DNA of 12,773 bases from Ruminococcaceae bacterium UBA3451 (GTDB taxonomy: Bacteria > Bacillota > Clostridia > Oscillospirales > Acutalibacteraceae): positions 21,690-34,462 of the forward strand of contig DFRY01000038.1 of NCBI GenBank assembly GCA_002378845.1, given 5' to 3'. Positions 1-6,614 of the stretch are shown here, piece after piece. The notes under the pieces are model-generated. The model saw only the letters and a program-made list of their open reading frames with translations, was not told where the DNA came from and made no database searches. The position numbers were made by a program, and so were the translations under genes. The stretch's first letter is position 1. Every line of letters starts with the position of its first letter.

Positions 1-1502
1 TTAATCTGCACACAGTTGCCGTACCCACTGTTCCAGCCAGCCAATACTACCGTACCGCCGTCCGCTGCAACAATCGTTTTGCCGTAAGCACCGCTGCCTG
101 AAATATCAATTCCGGTATGGAAGCTGCCCCAGCGCCAGGTAAAGTACGTTGTGATGGTATGAAGTGACGGAACCGGCCACATGAGGTTTCCGGTGCTTTG
201 CCCGGAACCGCTGAGCTTAGGTCTTTTCTTCGTGCCGGTAACGACCACCTTGTCCACAGAAGGAGTAACAACAGTTCGACTTATAATATCACGTTTGGTC
301 TCAATACCGTTAACATAGTAAACTTTATCCACACATTGCTGTACTCCGTTTACTCCCTGTGTCTTGACTTTGGAGTAATCGGTGTATTGGGAATCGTCCT
401 GCTGAGTAATCGTTTTATAAGAAAGCGGAACCTGATAGCTTAAATTTTTAATCAGTTCCACGCCTAACGTCGGCGTTGCTACTTCAAGGTTAACCAAATC
501 ACCGGGGTGAAGATCGTCGCCAAGCTGATTATTGTTTATCTTATTCAGTTCAGACAGTGTTGTGTGATTTGCTTTGGCTATGGATGTTGCGGTATCGCCG
601 TCTTTTACGGTGTAAATGACAGCGCCTTTTGACGTTCCGGAAAGCAGCTTATTCATCGACTGGGATGTCATAATCGTAGTCGTTGGGAACAAGCCGTTAA
701 TGGTTTCTACATTTTGGACAAACTGAGCTGTCGCAGACGTATCGTTGCCGCGTGCCGTATTCAACAGGTTTTGCAGCATATAACGAAGGTCGGCACTGCT
801 TTTCACGGCGCCCATAAGCTCGCCGTCCACATAAAGTCCGCTTGCATCCTCTATAATACCATTTGACTGCTGAATAATCTTGTCGCAAACCGTGCTCACC
901 TGAGAATACTCATTTGTGTTAACCACTGCAAGCTGAAAAGACGGCGTAAAATTCATTCCGGTATCTTTCGTCGCCGTATCGTGAACCATACGCTGGCTGA
1001 CCATTTCCGTTGCCTGCTCAAATACCTTTTCGTTCTGTATTGTTGCCACAGTTTGTCCGTCATAAGAGAGGAGCAACCCGTAATTCAGGCCGTTCCAGTA
1101 ATGAACTGTAGTGACTAAAAACAAAACGGCGGCCACCGGCGCGGCAATGTTAAGAATTGAAAACAAAAATCCTCTGTGACGTACAAGGCTTTTTCCCGCC
1201 ACCCAAACATATTCGCGAAAAACGCGAAGAAAGCCCTGATTTTTTGCGTCGTTAATCCGTTTCCGAGCAATGGAAAACCCTTCTTGCACCGAACGGATTT
1301 CTCTTTTCAGATTTTTAATTTGCCTGCCTATGGTAAGGTCATACAGCCTTCTTAAAAGATCGGTCACAGGCCGGAAGAACCGGGATGCCCTGCGCCGGAC
1401 TCTTTTTAAGATGCGTACGGTCTGTATGCCTGCGATATATAAGAAATCATGCGTATTCACACATGCATTAGTAAACAGCTTTTTCAGCCTTGACATCTGC
1501 AT
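1..1502 (-). CDS. Membrane-anchored LysM–G5–M23 peptidoglycan endopeptidase, C-terminus beyond the window
   Basis: About 500 residues are visible and the frame is still open at the left edge. Order: an Arg/Lys-rich cytoplasmic segment (1-110), one hydrophobic membrane helix (about 111-135, FSILNIAAPVAAVLF), an extracellular region, a LysM repeat (about 293-340, YTVKDGDTATSIAK), a G5-type domain (about 353-425, ending VVTPSVDKVVVTGTKK) and the start of an M23 peptidase domain (from about 442, WPVPS). The first zinc motif is present as HTGID (H462, D466); the second, HxH, would lie outside the window. LysM binds peptidoglycan glycan and M23 enzymes cleave the peptide cross-bridges, so this is a wall-remodelling enzyme acting outside the membrane. 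ATG at 1502 is chosen because AAAGGA at 1512-1517 is 9 nt away; ATG at 1496 is an in-frame alternative. It has its own promoter region and is the last gene in this direction. The domain assignment is secure; the exact bond cleaved is not known. Confidence 0.9.
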   Translation of the reverse strand, partial: MQMSRLKKLFTNACVNTHDFLYIAGIQTVRILKRVRRRASRFFRPVTDLLRRLYDLTIGRQIKNLKREIRSVQEGFSIARKRINDAKNQGFLRVFREYVWVAGKSLVRHRGFLFSILNIAAPVAAVLFLVTTVHYWNGLNYGLLLSYDGQTVATIQNEKVFEQATEMVSQRMVHDTATKDTGMNFTPSFQLAVVNTNEYSQVSTVCDKIIQQSNGIIEDASGLYVDGELMGAVKSSADLRYMLQNLLNTARGNDTSATAQFVQNVETINGLFPTTTIMTSQSMNKLLSGTSKGAVIYTVKDGDTATSIAKANHTTLSELNKINNNQLGDDLHPGDLVNLEVATPTLGVELIKNLSYQVPLSYKTITQQDDSQYTDYSKVKTQGVNGVQQCVDKVYYVNGIETKRDIISRTVVTPSVDKVVVTGTKKRPKLSGSGQSTGNLMWPVPSLHTITTYFTWRWGSFHTGIDISGSGAYGKTIVAADGGTVVLAGWNSGYGNCVQI

Positions 1503-1530
1503 GAAGCCAAATCCTTTCGCATCATTAAAT

Positions 1531-1547
1531 TGTTACAAGTTTGTAAT
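1531..1547. promoter_or_regulatory. WalR-like box (TGTTAC-N5-TGTAAT)
   Basis: The plus strand reads TGTTAC, AAGTT, TGTAAT. This fits the TGTWAH-N5-TGTWAH consensus described for WalR (YycF) in Bacillus and Staphylococcus, which controls cell wall hydrolases. It lies just downstream of the predicted start of transcription of the M23 peptidase gene, a position that would suit repression. The match is direct; control by a WalR homologue is inference. Confidence 0.4.
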
Positions 1548-1557
1548 GTTCTTAATA

Positions 1558-1586
1558 ATGATATAACAAAAGTAACAATTTTGCAA
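1558..1586 (-). promoter_or_regulatory. Predicted sigma-A promoter of the M23 peptidase gene
   Basis: On the minus strand the -35 is TTGCAA (1586-1581) and the -10 is TATCAT (1563-1558), with a 17-nt spacer. The -10 matches 5 of 6 consensus bases, the -35 matches 4 of 6. The predicted start of transcription is near 1551, giving a leader of about 50 nt. Confidence 0.5.
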
Positions 1587-1590
1587 CCCA

Positions 1591-1609
1591 TTTGTAACGA
1601 ATTTACAAA
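1591..1609. repeat. Inverted repeat TTTGTAA-N5-TTACAAA upstream of the M23 peptidase promoter
   Basis: The 7-bp arms TTTGTAA (1591-1597) and TTACAAA (1603-1609) are perfect and sit just upstream of the predicted -35. The same half-site recurs at 1531-1547 (TTACAA-N2-TTGTAA) and near 1572-1587. The stretch 1503-1639 contains no gene; it holds these elements and the promoter. Confidence 0.5.
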
Positions 1610-1639
1610 AATGAAACAAAGCGGCTGACGGAATTCGGC

Positions 1640-2092
1640 TTAATACCTCAGTTTTTGCTCATTCCAATCACTAATAATTGGAAGAAAATTACTTGCTTCT
1701 TTTTTTGCTGTTTCAAGGTCATGCTCCAAATAGTTGCCGCATTCTGCGGCGGTGGTACCGGGAATTGTTCCAGTAAAATCCGCAATAAAACGGAAGGTAT
1801 CTTGCATGAGCTGAATCGCATCGGTATGCTTCATATTTCGAACCAGAAAATAAAACCCGGTGCGGCAGCCCATTGGGCCAAAATAAATGACGTGGTCGCG
1901 AAATTCAGAATTGCGCGCGTAAGTAGCAAACAAATGCTCAATGGTGTGCATCGCCGGGTTTTCAAGAAAAGGCGGCACATTCGGCTTTCTCATCCGGATA
2001 TCGTAAGTTACAATGTCGTCGTCCACACGGGAAATATAAATACCCGGAAGTAGGGTATTGTGATCTACACAAAAACTGGCAATTCGGTCCAT
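1640..2092 (-). CDS. luxS: S-ribosylhomocysteine lyase LuxS
   Basis: LuxS cleaves S-ribosylhomocysteine to homocysteine and 4,5-dihydroxy-2,3-pentanedione, the precursor of autoinducer-2, in the cytoplasm; the step belongs to the activated methyl cycle. At 150 residues it has the usual family length. The zinc-binding HTIEH motif is at 49-53 (H49, H53) with the conserved E52, the catalytic cysteine is C76 in GPMGCRTG, and the third zinc ligand is C118 in AECGNYLEHDL. The N-terminal SFCVDHNTLLPGIY is also typical. AAGGAG lies about 9 nt before the ATG. It begins 30 nt after the phospholipase-like gene and is probably cotranscribed with it. No clear intrinsic terminator follows within the 137 bp before the next gene. 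Whether the organism uses AI-2 as a signal cannot be told from this window. Confidence 0.97.
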   Translation of the reverse strand: MDRIASFCVDHNTLLPGIYISRVDDDIVTYDIRMRKPNVPPFLENPAMHTIEHLFATYARNSEFRDHVIYFGPMGCRTGFYFLVRNMKHTDAIQLMQDTFRFIADFTGTIPGTTAAECGNYLEHDLETAKKEASNFLPIISDWNEQKLRY

Positions 2093-2122
2093 AAAAAATT
2101 CTCCTTAAAATCACTCTAAAAA

Positions 2123-3016
2123 TTATACAAACGGCAGTTCCTGAGTCAGTTCCCCAAAATCTTCAGCTGAAAGGAAATTCCGAATCAGCTGTGAACTTTC
2201 CTCAACAGAACGCTCGTAAAGGTCAAAAAAGCTTTCGTTGCTAGGCACCCCTTCTTCGGGCGGCCAACGCCATTCGGTCAACAGCGTATTGGCATAATCG
2301 TGTTCGTCGCCTTCGCTGACACCGCGGATATGACAGGAAATACTGTGTTTGCCGTCGCTTCCCTCTATTCGTTCGATGAAAGACTTTTTTAATGTAGTAC
2401 GGTCATTTAACAAGCCAAACACCTTTCGGCAGTCGTTGGTTGCCTGCAAAAGTGAGGCTTCCGCATTTTCCAGCCCGTATAGCAGGTTCAGCATAAAAGA
2501 GTACAGTTCGGCAATTTTCACCTGCACAACCTGATTTTTCGGAACCGTCCATTTTAAATTGAAATCGATGGGAAGGTCTGCTTTTTCATAGCGAAGCATA
2601 ATCACATCAAGAGTGGATTCCACCGTATTGTGCAAAATTTCTTCGTCCTGCCCGGGCTGCTGCTGCAACAAAAGCAAAGTGCTGCTGTTAATGAACGGAT
2701 GCCCGATTCGGTCAAGGGAATAATGGCAAAGGAACCCGTATATGTAAGACAATACAATCCGATCCTGACCGGTTGTACGGTAATAATCGCGCATAGCTGC
2801 CAAAATGCCGGAAGGTTTCGCGTGGTGCAGTTTTTCAGCATATTCTTTCAGGCTGTCCCCCTGCTGCCATGGAAAATAGCGGTGGCAATACAAAAAATCC
2901 GGCCCCTGTGCTCCCCATAAAAATGCGTCTCGGTTTAGCAGCAAATTTTTATCGTTTTGTTTCAATTCCTCCATAACTTTTTCCGCATGAAGAAAATGGG
3001 TAATTGCAGCCGGCAC
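2123..3016 (-). CDS. Zinc-dependent phospholipase C-like protein (PF00882 type)
   Basis: The 297-residue product resembles the zinc-dependent phospholipase C family common in Clostridia. Candidate metal ligands are H7 and H10 (ITHFLH), D40 in WGAQGPDF, and the H98-x3-D102-x3-H106 cluster in FLCHYSLDRIGHPF. There is no signal peptide or membrane segment, so unlike secreted toxin-type phospholipases this one should be cytoplasmic; its substrate is unknown. The start is GTG at 3016, with GGAGG at 3024-3028 and 7 nt between. A terminator hairpin with six T's ends directly before that ribosome binding site, and I see no good promoter between the hairpin and the upstream ATPase gene. luxS follows 30 nt downstream. 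The family call is fairly sure; the enzymatic activity is inferred. Confidence 0.85.
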   Translation of the reverse strand: MPAAITHFLHAEKVMEELKQNDKNLLLNRDAFLWGAQGPDFLYCHRYFPWQQGDSLKEYAEKLHHAKPSGILAAMRDYYRTTGQDRIVLSYIYGFLCHYSLDRIGHPFINSSTLLLLQQQPGQDEEILHNTVESTLDVIMLRYEKADLPIDFNLKWTVPKNQVVQVKIAELYSFMLNLLYGLENAEASLLQATNDCRKVFGLLNDRTTLKKSFIERIEGSDGKHSISCHIRGVSEGDEHDYANTLLTEWRWPPEEGVPSNESFFDLYERSVEESSQLIRNFLSAEDFGELTQELPFV

Positions 3017-3028
3017 AATACCACCTCC

Positions 3029-3066
3029 AAAAAATAAAAGGTACAGTAAATCACTGTACCTTTTAT
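3029..3066 (-). terminator. Intrinsic terminator after the amino acid ABC transporter operon
   Basis: A 14-bp perfect stem (3034-3047 with 3053-3066, core AAAAGGTACAGT) with a 5-nt loop is followed on the minus strand by TTTTTT. It lies 22 nt past the ATPase stop codon. The T-run touches the GGAGG of the next gene, so the hairpin could also set read-through into the phospholipase–luxS pair. Confidence 0.8.
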
Positions 3067-3088
3067 ATTAGCATATTGTGTTTTGTAT

Positions 3089-3823
3089 TTAAAGGACTTT
3101 GGACAAAAAGTCTTGCAGCCTTGGATTTTTCGGATGGCTGAAAAATTCTTCCGGACCTGCCTCTTCCACAACCTGACCGTCATCCATAAATAGAACGCGG
3201 GTTGCAACCTCTCGCGCAAAGCCCATTTCGTGTGTTACTACAACCATGGTCATACCGTCGGCGGCAAGCTCCTTCATAACCTGCAAAACCTCACCTACCA
3301 TTTCCGGGTCAAGCGCACTGGTCGGTTCGTCAAACAGCATTACGTCCGGATTCATTGCTAAAGCCCGTACAATGGCAATACGCTGTTTCTGTCCGCCGGA
3401 AAGCTGAACCGGATAAGCCTGTGCCTTGTCAGCCAGACCAACACGCTCCAACAGCTGCATCGCCTGCTTTTCTGCCTCTTCCTGCGTTTTCAAATTCAGG
3501 GTAACCGGCGCAAGCGTAATATTCTTTAAAACGGTAAGATGCGGAAACAGATTAAAGTGCTGGAACACCATGCCCATTTTCTGGCGCAGTTGGTTAATGT
3601 TGCAGTCCGGGCGGTTAATCTGCGTTCCCTCAAACCAGATTTCACCTTCGGTCGGCTGCTCAAGCAGATTCAGGCAACGGAGAAACGTGCTTTTTCCGGA
3701 ACCGGAGGGCCCGACTACAACCACCTTTTCCCCTTTTTCTATATCTTGATTAATTCCCTTGAGTACATGTAAATCTCCATCCAGAGTATGAAATGTTTTA
3801 TGCAGATTTTTAACGGTTATCAC
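3089..3823 (-). CDS. Polar amino acid ABC transporter, ATP-binding protein
   Basis: This 244-residue ATPase powers the importer encoded by the two genes before it. Walker A is GPSGSGKST (38-46), the Q-loop glutamine is Q88, the signature is LSGGQKQR (141-148), Walker B is VMLFDE (161-166) and the switch histidine is H198. Length and sequence fit the GlnQ/ArtP/HisP group. GTG at 3823 is chosen because AAGGAGG (3834-3840) lies 10 nt upstream and translation then begins MITVKNLHKTF, typical of the family. An in-frame ATG at 3853 would add ten atypical residues and bury the start inside the permease gene. With the GTG start it overlaps the permease by 14 nt, suggesting translational coupling. The substrate is not fixed by the ATPase; the operators upstream hint at arginine or another basic amino acid. 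Confidence 0.95.
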   Translation of the reverse strand: MITVKNLHKTFHTLDGDLHVLKGINQDIEKGEKVVVVGPSGSGKSTFLRCLNLLEQPTEGEIWFEGTQINRPDCNINQLRQKMGMVFQHFNLFPHLTVLKNITLAPVTLNLKTQEEAEKQAMQLLERVGLADKAQAYPVQLSGGQKQRIAIVRALAMNPDVMLFDEPTSALDPEMVGEVLQVMKELAADGMTMVVVTHEMGFAREVATRVLFMDDGQVVEEAGPEEFFSHPKNPRLQDFLSKVL

Positions 3824-4541
3824 TCTTATGCAGCCTCCTTTCCAGCTTTCCAAGCAACGTGGTCAAGCCCATAACAATCAACAGGTAAATCAGGGCAACG
3901 GACAACAGTGAAGTGTATGGGTCATAAGTAATGCTGCGAATTATGTCGCCGCCTTTTGTCAAATCCTGAATCGCAATGTATCCGGCAACGGAAGTCTCTT
4001 TCAGCAAAGCAATAAATTCATTTCCAATGGCAGGAAGAACATTTTTCAGCGCCTGCGGAAACACAATTTTCATCATGGTATCGCGCTGATTTAGTCCCAA
4101 AGAACGCCCCGCTTCTACCTGGCCTTTGTCCACCGACTGAATGCCGCTGCGGATTACTTCCGCAACATAGGCACCGGAGTTGATACCGAACGCAAGAATG
4201 GCCGCGACGACTTTGTCCACGTCGGCCGATCTCAAAACGATAAACCACATCACCAAAAGCTGCACTACAATTGGAGTACCGCGAATTACGGTCAGATACA
4301 AACTGGCGAGAAAATTACTGACTCTTAATTTATTCGGGTTATTCTGATGCGATACCTTAACAAGGGCAATTACCGTCCCCAAAACAATGCCGATCAATAC
4401 GGCAAAGAACGTAATCATCAGGGTATTGCCCAGACCGGTTACAATATTTTTGTACCTGTCCTTCTCAATAAAAGAATCATAGAATTTCTGCGGAAATTCC
4501 GAGAAATACGATAGCGGCAGTGCCGCCAGCAATGCGTTCAT
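3810..4541 (-). CDS. Polar amino acid ABC transporter, permease
   Basis: A 243-residue inner-membrane permease of the HisM/GlnP type with about five hydrophobic helices, starting with the segment near 38-62. The EAA loop that contacts the ATPase is at 143-156 (EAGRSLGLNQRDTM). The segment LTVIRGTPIVVQLL (83-96) is characteristic of amino acid permeases. Only one permease gene is present, so the channel is probably a homodimer. GGGAGG precedes the ATG by 6 nt. It follows the binding-protein gene by 86 nt, a gap holding a hairpin that probably lowers permease expression relative to the binding protein. Confidence 0.95.
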   Translation of the reverse strand: MNALLAALPLSYFSEFPQKFYDSFIEKDRYKNIVTGLGNTLMITFFAVLIGIVLGTVIALVKVSHQNNPNKLRVSNFLASLYLTVIRGTPIVVQLLVMWFIVLRSADVDKVVAAILAFGINSGAYVAEVIRSGIQSVDKGQVEAGRSLGLNQRDTMMKIVFPQALKNVLPAIGNEFIALLKETSVAGYIAIQDLTKGGDIIRSITYDPYTSLLSVALIYLLIVMGLTTLLGKLERRLHKSDNR

Positions 4542-4565
4542 AGTGAACCTCCCATTTTAAACTGC

Positions 4566-4605
4566 AAAAGCAGGGCGGCAGAAATATTCCACCGGCCCTG
4601 CGTTT
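4566..4605 (-). terminator. Intercistronic attenuator-like hairpin between binding protein and permease genes
   Basis: GCAGGGC (4570-4576) pairs with GCCCTGC (4595-4601), flanked by A's and T's (AAAA before, TTTT after on the minus strand). The T-run is only four long, so partial termination or 3'-end protection of the binding-protein mRNA is more likely than full termination. Such hairpins are common in ABC importer operons, where the binding protein is made in excess. Confidence 0.6.
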
Positions 4606-4627
4606 TATTATAGAGAATTGCGTATGA

Positions 4628-5491
4628 TTAGGCACCCAAAGCCGCTTTATATTTCTCAACGATCTTGTCTAACTCGCCGCTCGATTTCATTTCGCTCAAT
4701 ACGTCATTTATAGTTTGCTGCATTGCGGCATCGCCTTTTTTCACGGCAATTGCATATTCTTCAACCGTTAAGGCTTCGCCAAGCTTTGCAATTTTGTCCG
4801 GATTCTTTTCTACAAACTTGGAAGCCGGGAAGTCGTCAATTACAACAGCGTCGATTTTGCCGTTGATTAAGTCGGTAACCGCGTCCACGCCTTTGTTGTA
4901 ACGCTCAACAGAACCCACTTTAATGTCGCTGGAACCGTCTTCGTTTGTGCAGAAGGTGTCACCGGTTGTGCCTTGCTGTACGCCGACCTTTTTGCCGTTC
5001 AGGTCAGTTCTGGATTTAATCGGGCTGTCTTTCGGCACAATAATAGCCTGAGATGCATTGAAGTAAGAATCCGAAAAATCAACGTTTTTCTTTCTGTCAT
5101 CGGTTACTGTCATACCGGCTGCGACAAAATTGGTTTTTCCGGAATCCAGCTCTGTAATCAGGGTATCAAAAGCAATATCGTTGATTCTGAGTTCAACGCC
5201 GAGTTTGTCAGCGATTTTCTTGCCGATTTCCGCATCGATACCGACAACACTGTCGCCGTCCTTGTATTCAAACGGTTCAAATTCCGCGTTGGTTGACATA
5301 GTGATATATCCGTCCGCCTTGATTTTGTCCAAAGAAGTAGGTGCCGCAGAAGAAGCGGCTTCGCTTGTGGCTTCACTGCCTGCGGTGCTGGCTGCTGTGG
5401 AAGCGGTGGTGCTGCTGCTTGCGCATGCACTCATGCTTACGATCATACTTGCCGCAAGAAGGAAAGCAGCAATTTTAGATAACTTTTTCAT
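4628..5491 (-). CDS. Polar amino acid ABC transporter, substrate-binding lipoprotein
   Basis: A 287-residue solute-binding protein of the bacterial family 3 (SBP_bac_3) fold, anchored outside the membrane. It has a lipoprotein signal peptide with a short basic start (MKKLSK), a hydrophobic stretch and lipobox SMSAC, giving C23 as the lipidated residue. A Ser/Thr/Ala linker (about 24-51) precedes the binding domain, which begins near LDKIKADGYITM. Family hallmarks include FEPFEYKDG, GIDAEIGKKIADKLG, AAGMTVTDDRKKNVDFS and GVQQGTTGD. GGAGG lies 9 nt before the ATG. A strong promoter with two ARG-box-like dyads lies upstream. The ligand is a polar amino acid; arginine, lysine, glutamine or cystine all remain possible on sequence alone. 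Confidence 0.95.
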   Translation of the reverse strand: MKKLSKIAAFLLAASMIVSMSACASSSTTASTAASTAGSEATSEAASSAAPTSLDKIKADGYITMSTNAEFEPFEYKDGDSVVGIDAEIGKKIADKLGVELRINDIAFDTLITELDSGKTNFVAAGMTVTDDRKKNVDFSDSYFNASQAIIVPKDSPIKSRTDLNGKKVGVQQGTTGDTFCTNEDGSSDIKVGSVERYNKGVDAVTDLINGKIDAVVIDDFPASKFVEKNPDKIAKLGEALTVEEYAIAVKKGDAAMQQTINDVLSEMKSSGELDKIVEKYKAALGA

Positions 5492-5546
5492 ATGAATTAC
5501 CCTCCGTTATTTTCTAATTAAATCGATATCTCTTTGATGTGATTGT

Positions 5547-5575
5547 ATTATATCGCATATTTATGCATTAATCAA
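5547..5575 (-). promoter_or_regulatory. Sigma-A promoter of the amino acid ABC transporter operon
   Basis: On the minus strand, TTGATT (5575-5570), a 17-nt spacer and a perfect TATAAT (5552-5547). The expected leader is about 50 nt. The spacer contains an ARG-box-like dyad, so a bound regulator there would block RNA polymerase. Confidence 0.75.
5554..5567. promoter_or_regulatory. ARG-box-like dyad inside the promoter spacer
   Basis: The minus strand reads TGCATAAATATGCG, with 5-bp arms GCATA/TATGC. It fits the relaxed ArgR/AhrC pattern TGNATWWWWATNCA with one mismatch at the last base. Location between -35 and -10 suits repression. The dyad is seen; the identity of the regulator is inference. 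Confidence 0.4.
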
Positions 5576-5594
5576 GCGTTTTATTAAATAAAAA

Positions 5595-5608
5595 TGCACT
5601 TTTATGCA
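5595..5608. promoter_or_regulatory. Second ARG-box-like dyad, 41 bp upstream of the first
   Basis: The minus strand reads TGCATAAAAGTGCA, matching TGNATWWWWATNCA with one mismatch. Its centre is 41 bp from the first dyad, about four helical turns, so both sites face the same side of the DNA. They share the direct repeat TTTATGCA on the plus strand. Confidence 0.4.
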
Positions 5609-5637
5609 ACAATACTTTTTTCAACAAGCACACTGCT

Positions 5638-6525
5638 TTATTTTTGTGTATTTTTCAAATTACATACATTAAGCAGGCTTTCAATATCTTCGGGTAAATC
5701 ACTGATAAAGGTCATTTCCTGATTTGTAACCGGATGAACAAACCGAACTTTTCCGCAATGGAGCGCCTGTCTGGCGATAAAAGCACAGCTGCCTCCATAC
5801 ATGTCATCGCCGGCAAGCGGATGCCCCAAATGCGCCATATGCACCCGAATCTGGTGTGTTCGGCCGGTTTCCAGGTTCAGTGCAGCCAGACTGTGTTGCT
5901 TTCCGCTGCAAAGTACACGCCAGGCGGTCACTGCCCGTTCGCCCTGTGGAGAAACCGCACGCTGAATTCTGTGGCCTTCCTTTAAACCGATGGGTTCGTC
6001 GATGATACCGCTTCCGGTAAATTCCCCCTCGCAAACCGCGTAGTATTCCTTTTTGATTGAATTTGCAAGACGCGCAGCTGAATACGAATTTTTTGCAAGA
6101 ATAACCAATCCGGTTGTATCTTTATCCAAACGGTATACCGGACGATAGGCGATTTTTTGATCTTTCTTTTGAAAATAAGCCGCTGCCGCATTGGCAAGAC
6201 TGTCGCTATCGTGGCCTGGCGACGGATACATTGGCATATCCGCCGGTTTGTCGGCGATCAGAATATCGTCATCTTCATATACAATGCAAAGCGGCAGATC
6301 AACCGGCTTTAACTGTTTGTCATCGTCCGGCATACGCAGCCGAATAACGTCGCCCGCTTTCAGCTGTTCGGTCACAATGGCATGCAATCCGTTCCGCGTA
6401 ATCCCCATTGGTTCCCGTTTCAGCTTTATCATTAAACGTGCGGAAAGCCTGCAGTAGCTTCTCAAAAAATTTTTCAGACGTATTCCGTCGTATTCGGCAG
6501 GCACCGGAAAAGTAAGTTCACGCAT
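5638..6525 (-). CDS. RluA-family 23S rRNA/tRNA pseudouridine synthase
   Basis: The 295-residue protein isomerises uridines to pseudouridine in structured RNA. Residues 1-75 form an S4-like RNA-binding region, then the catalytic domain begins at VYEDDDILIADKPADMPMYP. The catalytic aspartate is D134 in YRLDKDTTG (131-139); the usual leading His is Tyr here, a variation known in this superfamily. LETGRTHQIRVHMAHLGHPLAGDDMYG is the second conserved block. The family is sure, but the target (rRNA as for RluD/RluC, or tRNA) cannot be assigned. GGAGG precedes the ATG by 4 nt. A GC-rich hairpin lies 21 nt upstream and I see no promoter between it and the gene, so transcription probably reads through from ilvE. 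Confidence 0.93.
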   Translation of the reverse strand: MRELTFPVPAEYDGIRLKNFLRSYCRLSARLMIKLKREPMGITRNGLHAIVTEQLKAGDVIRLRMPDDDKQLKPVDLPLCIVYEDDDILIADKPADMPMYPSPGHDSDSLANAAAAYFQKKDQKIAYRPVYRLDKDTTGLVILAKNSYSAARLANSIKKEYYAVCEGEFTGSGIIDEPIGLKEGHRIQRAVSPQGERAVTAWRVLCSGKQHSLAALNLETGRTHQIRVHMAHLGHPLAGDDMYGGSCAFIARQALHCGKVRFVHPVTNQEMTFISDLPEDIESLLNVCNLKNTQK

Positions 6526-6546
6526 AAAACCTCCACGGGGGCAAAC

Positions 6547-6575
6547 AAGGGCGGCGGCAAACTGCCGCCGCCCTT
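6547..6575 (-). terminator. Strong GC-rich hairpin between ilvE and the pseudouridine synthase gene
   Basis: Perfect 13-bp arms AAGGGCGGCGGCA (6547-6559) and TGCCGCCGCCCTT (6563-6575) with a 3-nt loop. On the minus strand it is followed by TTGTTTGCCCCC, a poor T-run. It may be a leaky terminator or an mRNA-stabilising processing hairpin rather than a full stop. Confidence 0.6.
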
Positions 6576-6592
6576 GCCAATCCGAATTAATT

Positions 6593-6614
6593 TAAGTCAA
6601 TACTCATTGACTTA
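6593..6614. repeat. AT-rich inverted repeat overlapping the ilvE stop codon
   Basis: TAAGTCAAT (6593-6601) and ATTGACTTA (6606-6614) are perfect 9-bp arms around a 4-nt loop. The ilvE TAA (6614-6612) is inside the arm. No T-run follows, so it is not a simple terminator. Confidence 0.6.

Noticed and set aside
1270..1566. 98-codon plus-strand open frame near the start of the M23 gene
   Set aside because: It is antisense to the Arg/Lys-rich cytoplasmic segment and runs through the promoter; no RBS or homology seen.
1620..1642. Terminator after luxS
   Set aside because: The short GC-rich stretch forms only a broken stem with no T-run.
1655..2053. 132-codon plus-strand open frame over luxS
   Set aside because: Shadow of luxS on the other strand, with no protein-like composition or RBS.
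3017..3088. SAM or other riboswitch before the phospholipase–luxS pair
   Set aside because: Only one simple hairpin fits in the 72 bp; none of the conserved SAM riboswitch elements is present.
5609..5637. Terminator after the pseudouridine synthase gene
   Set aside because: Only a 5-bp stem (AAGCA/TGCTT) with no adjoining T-run is visible, too weak to call.
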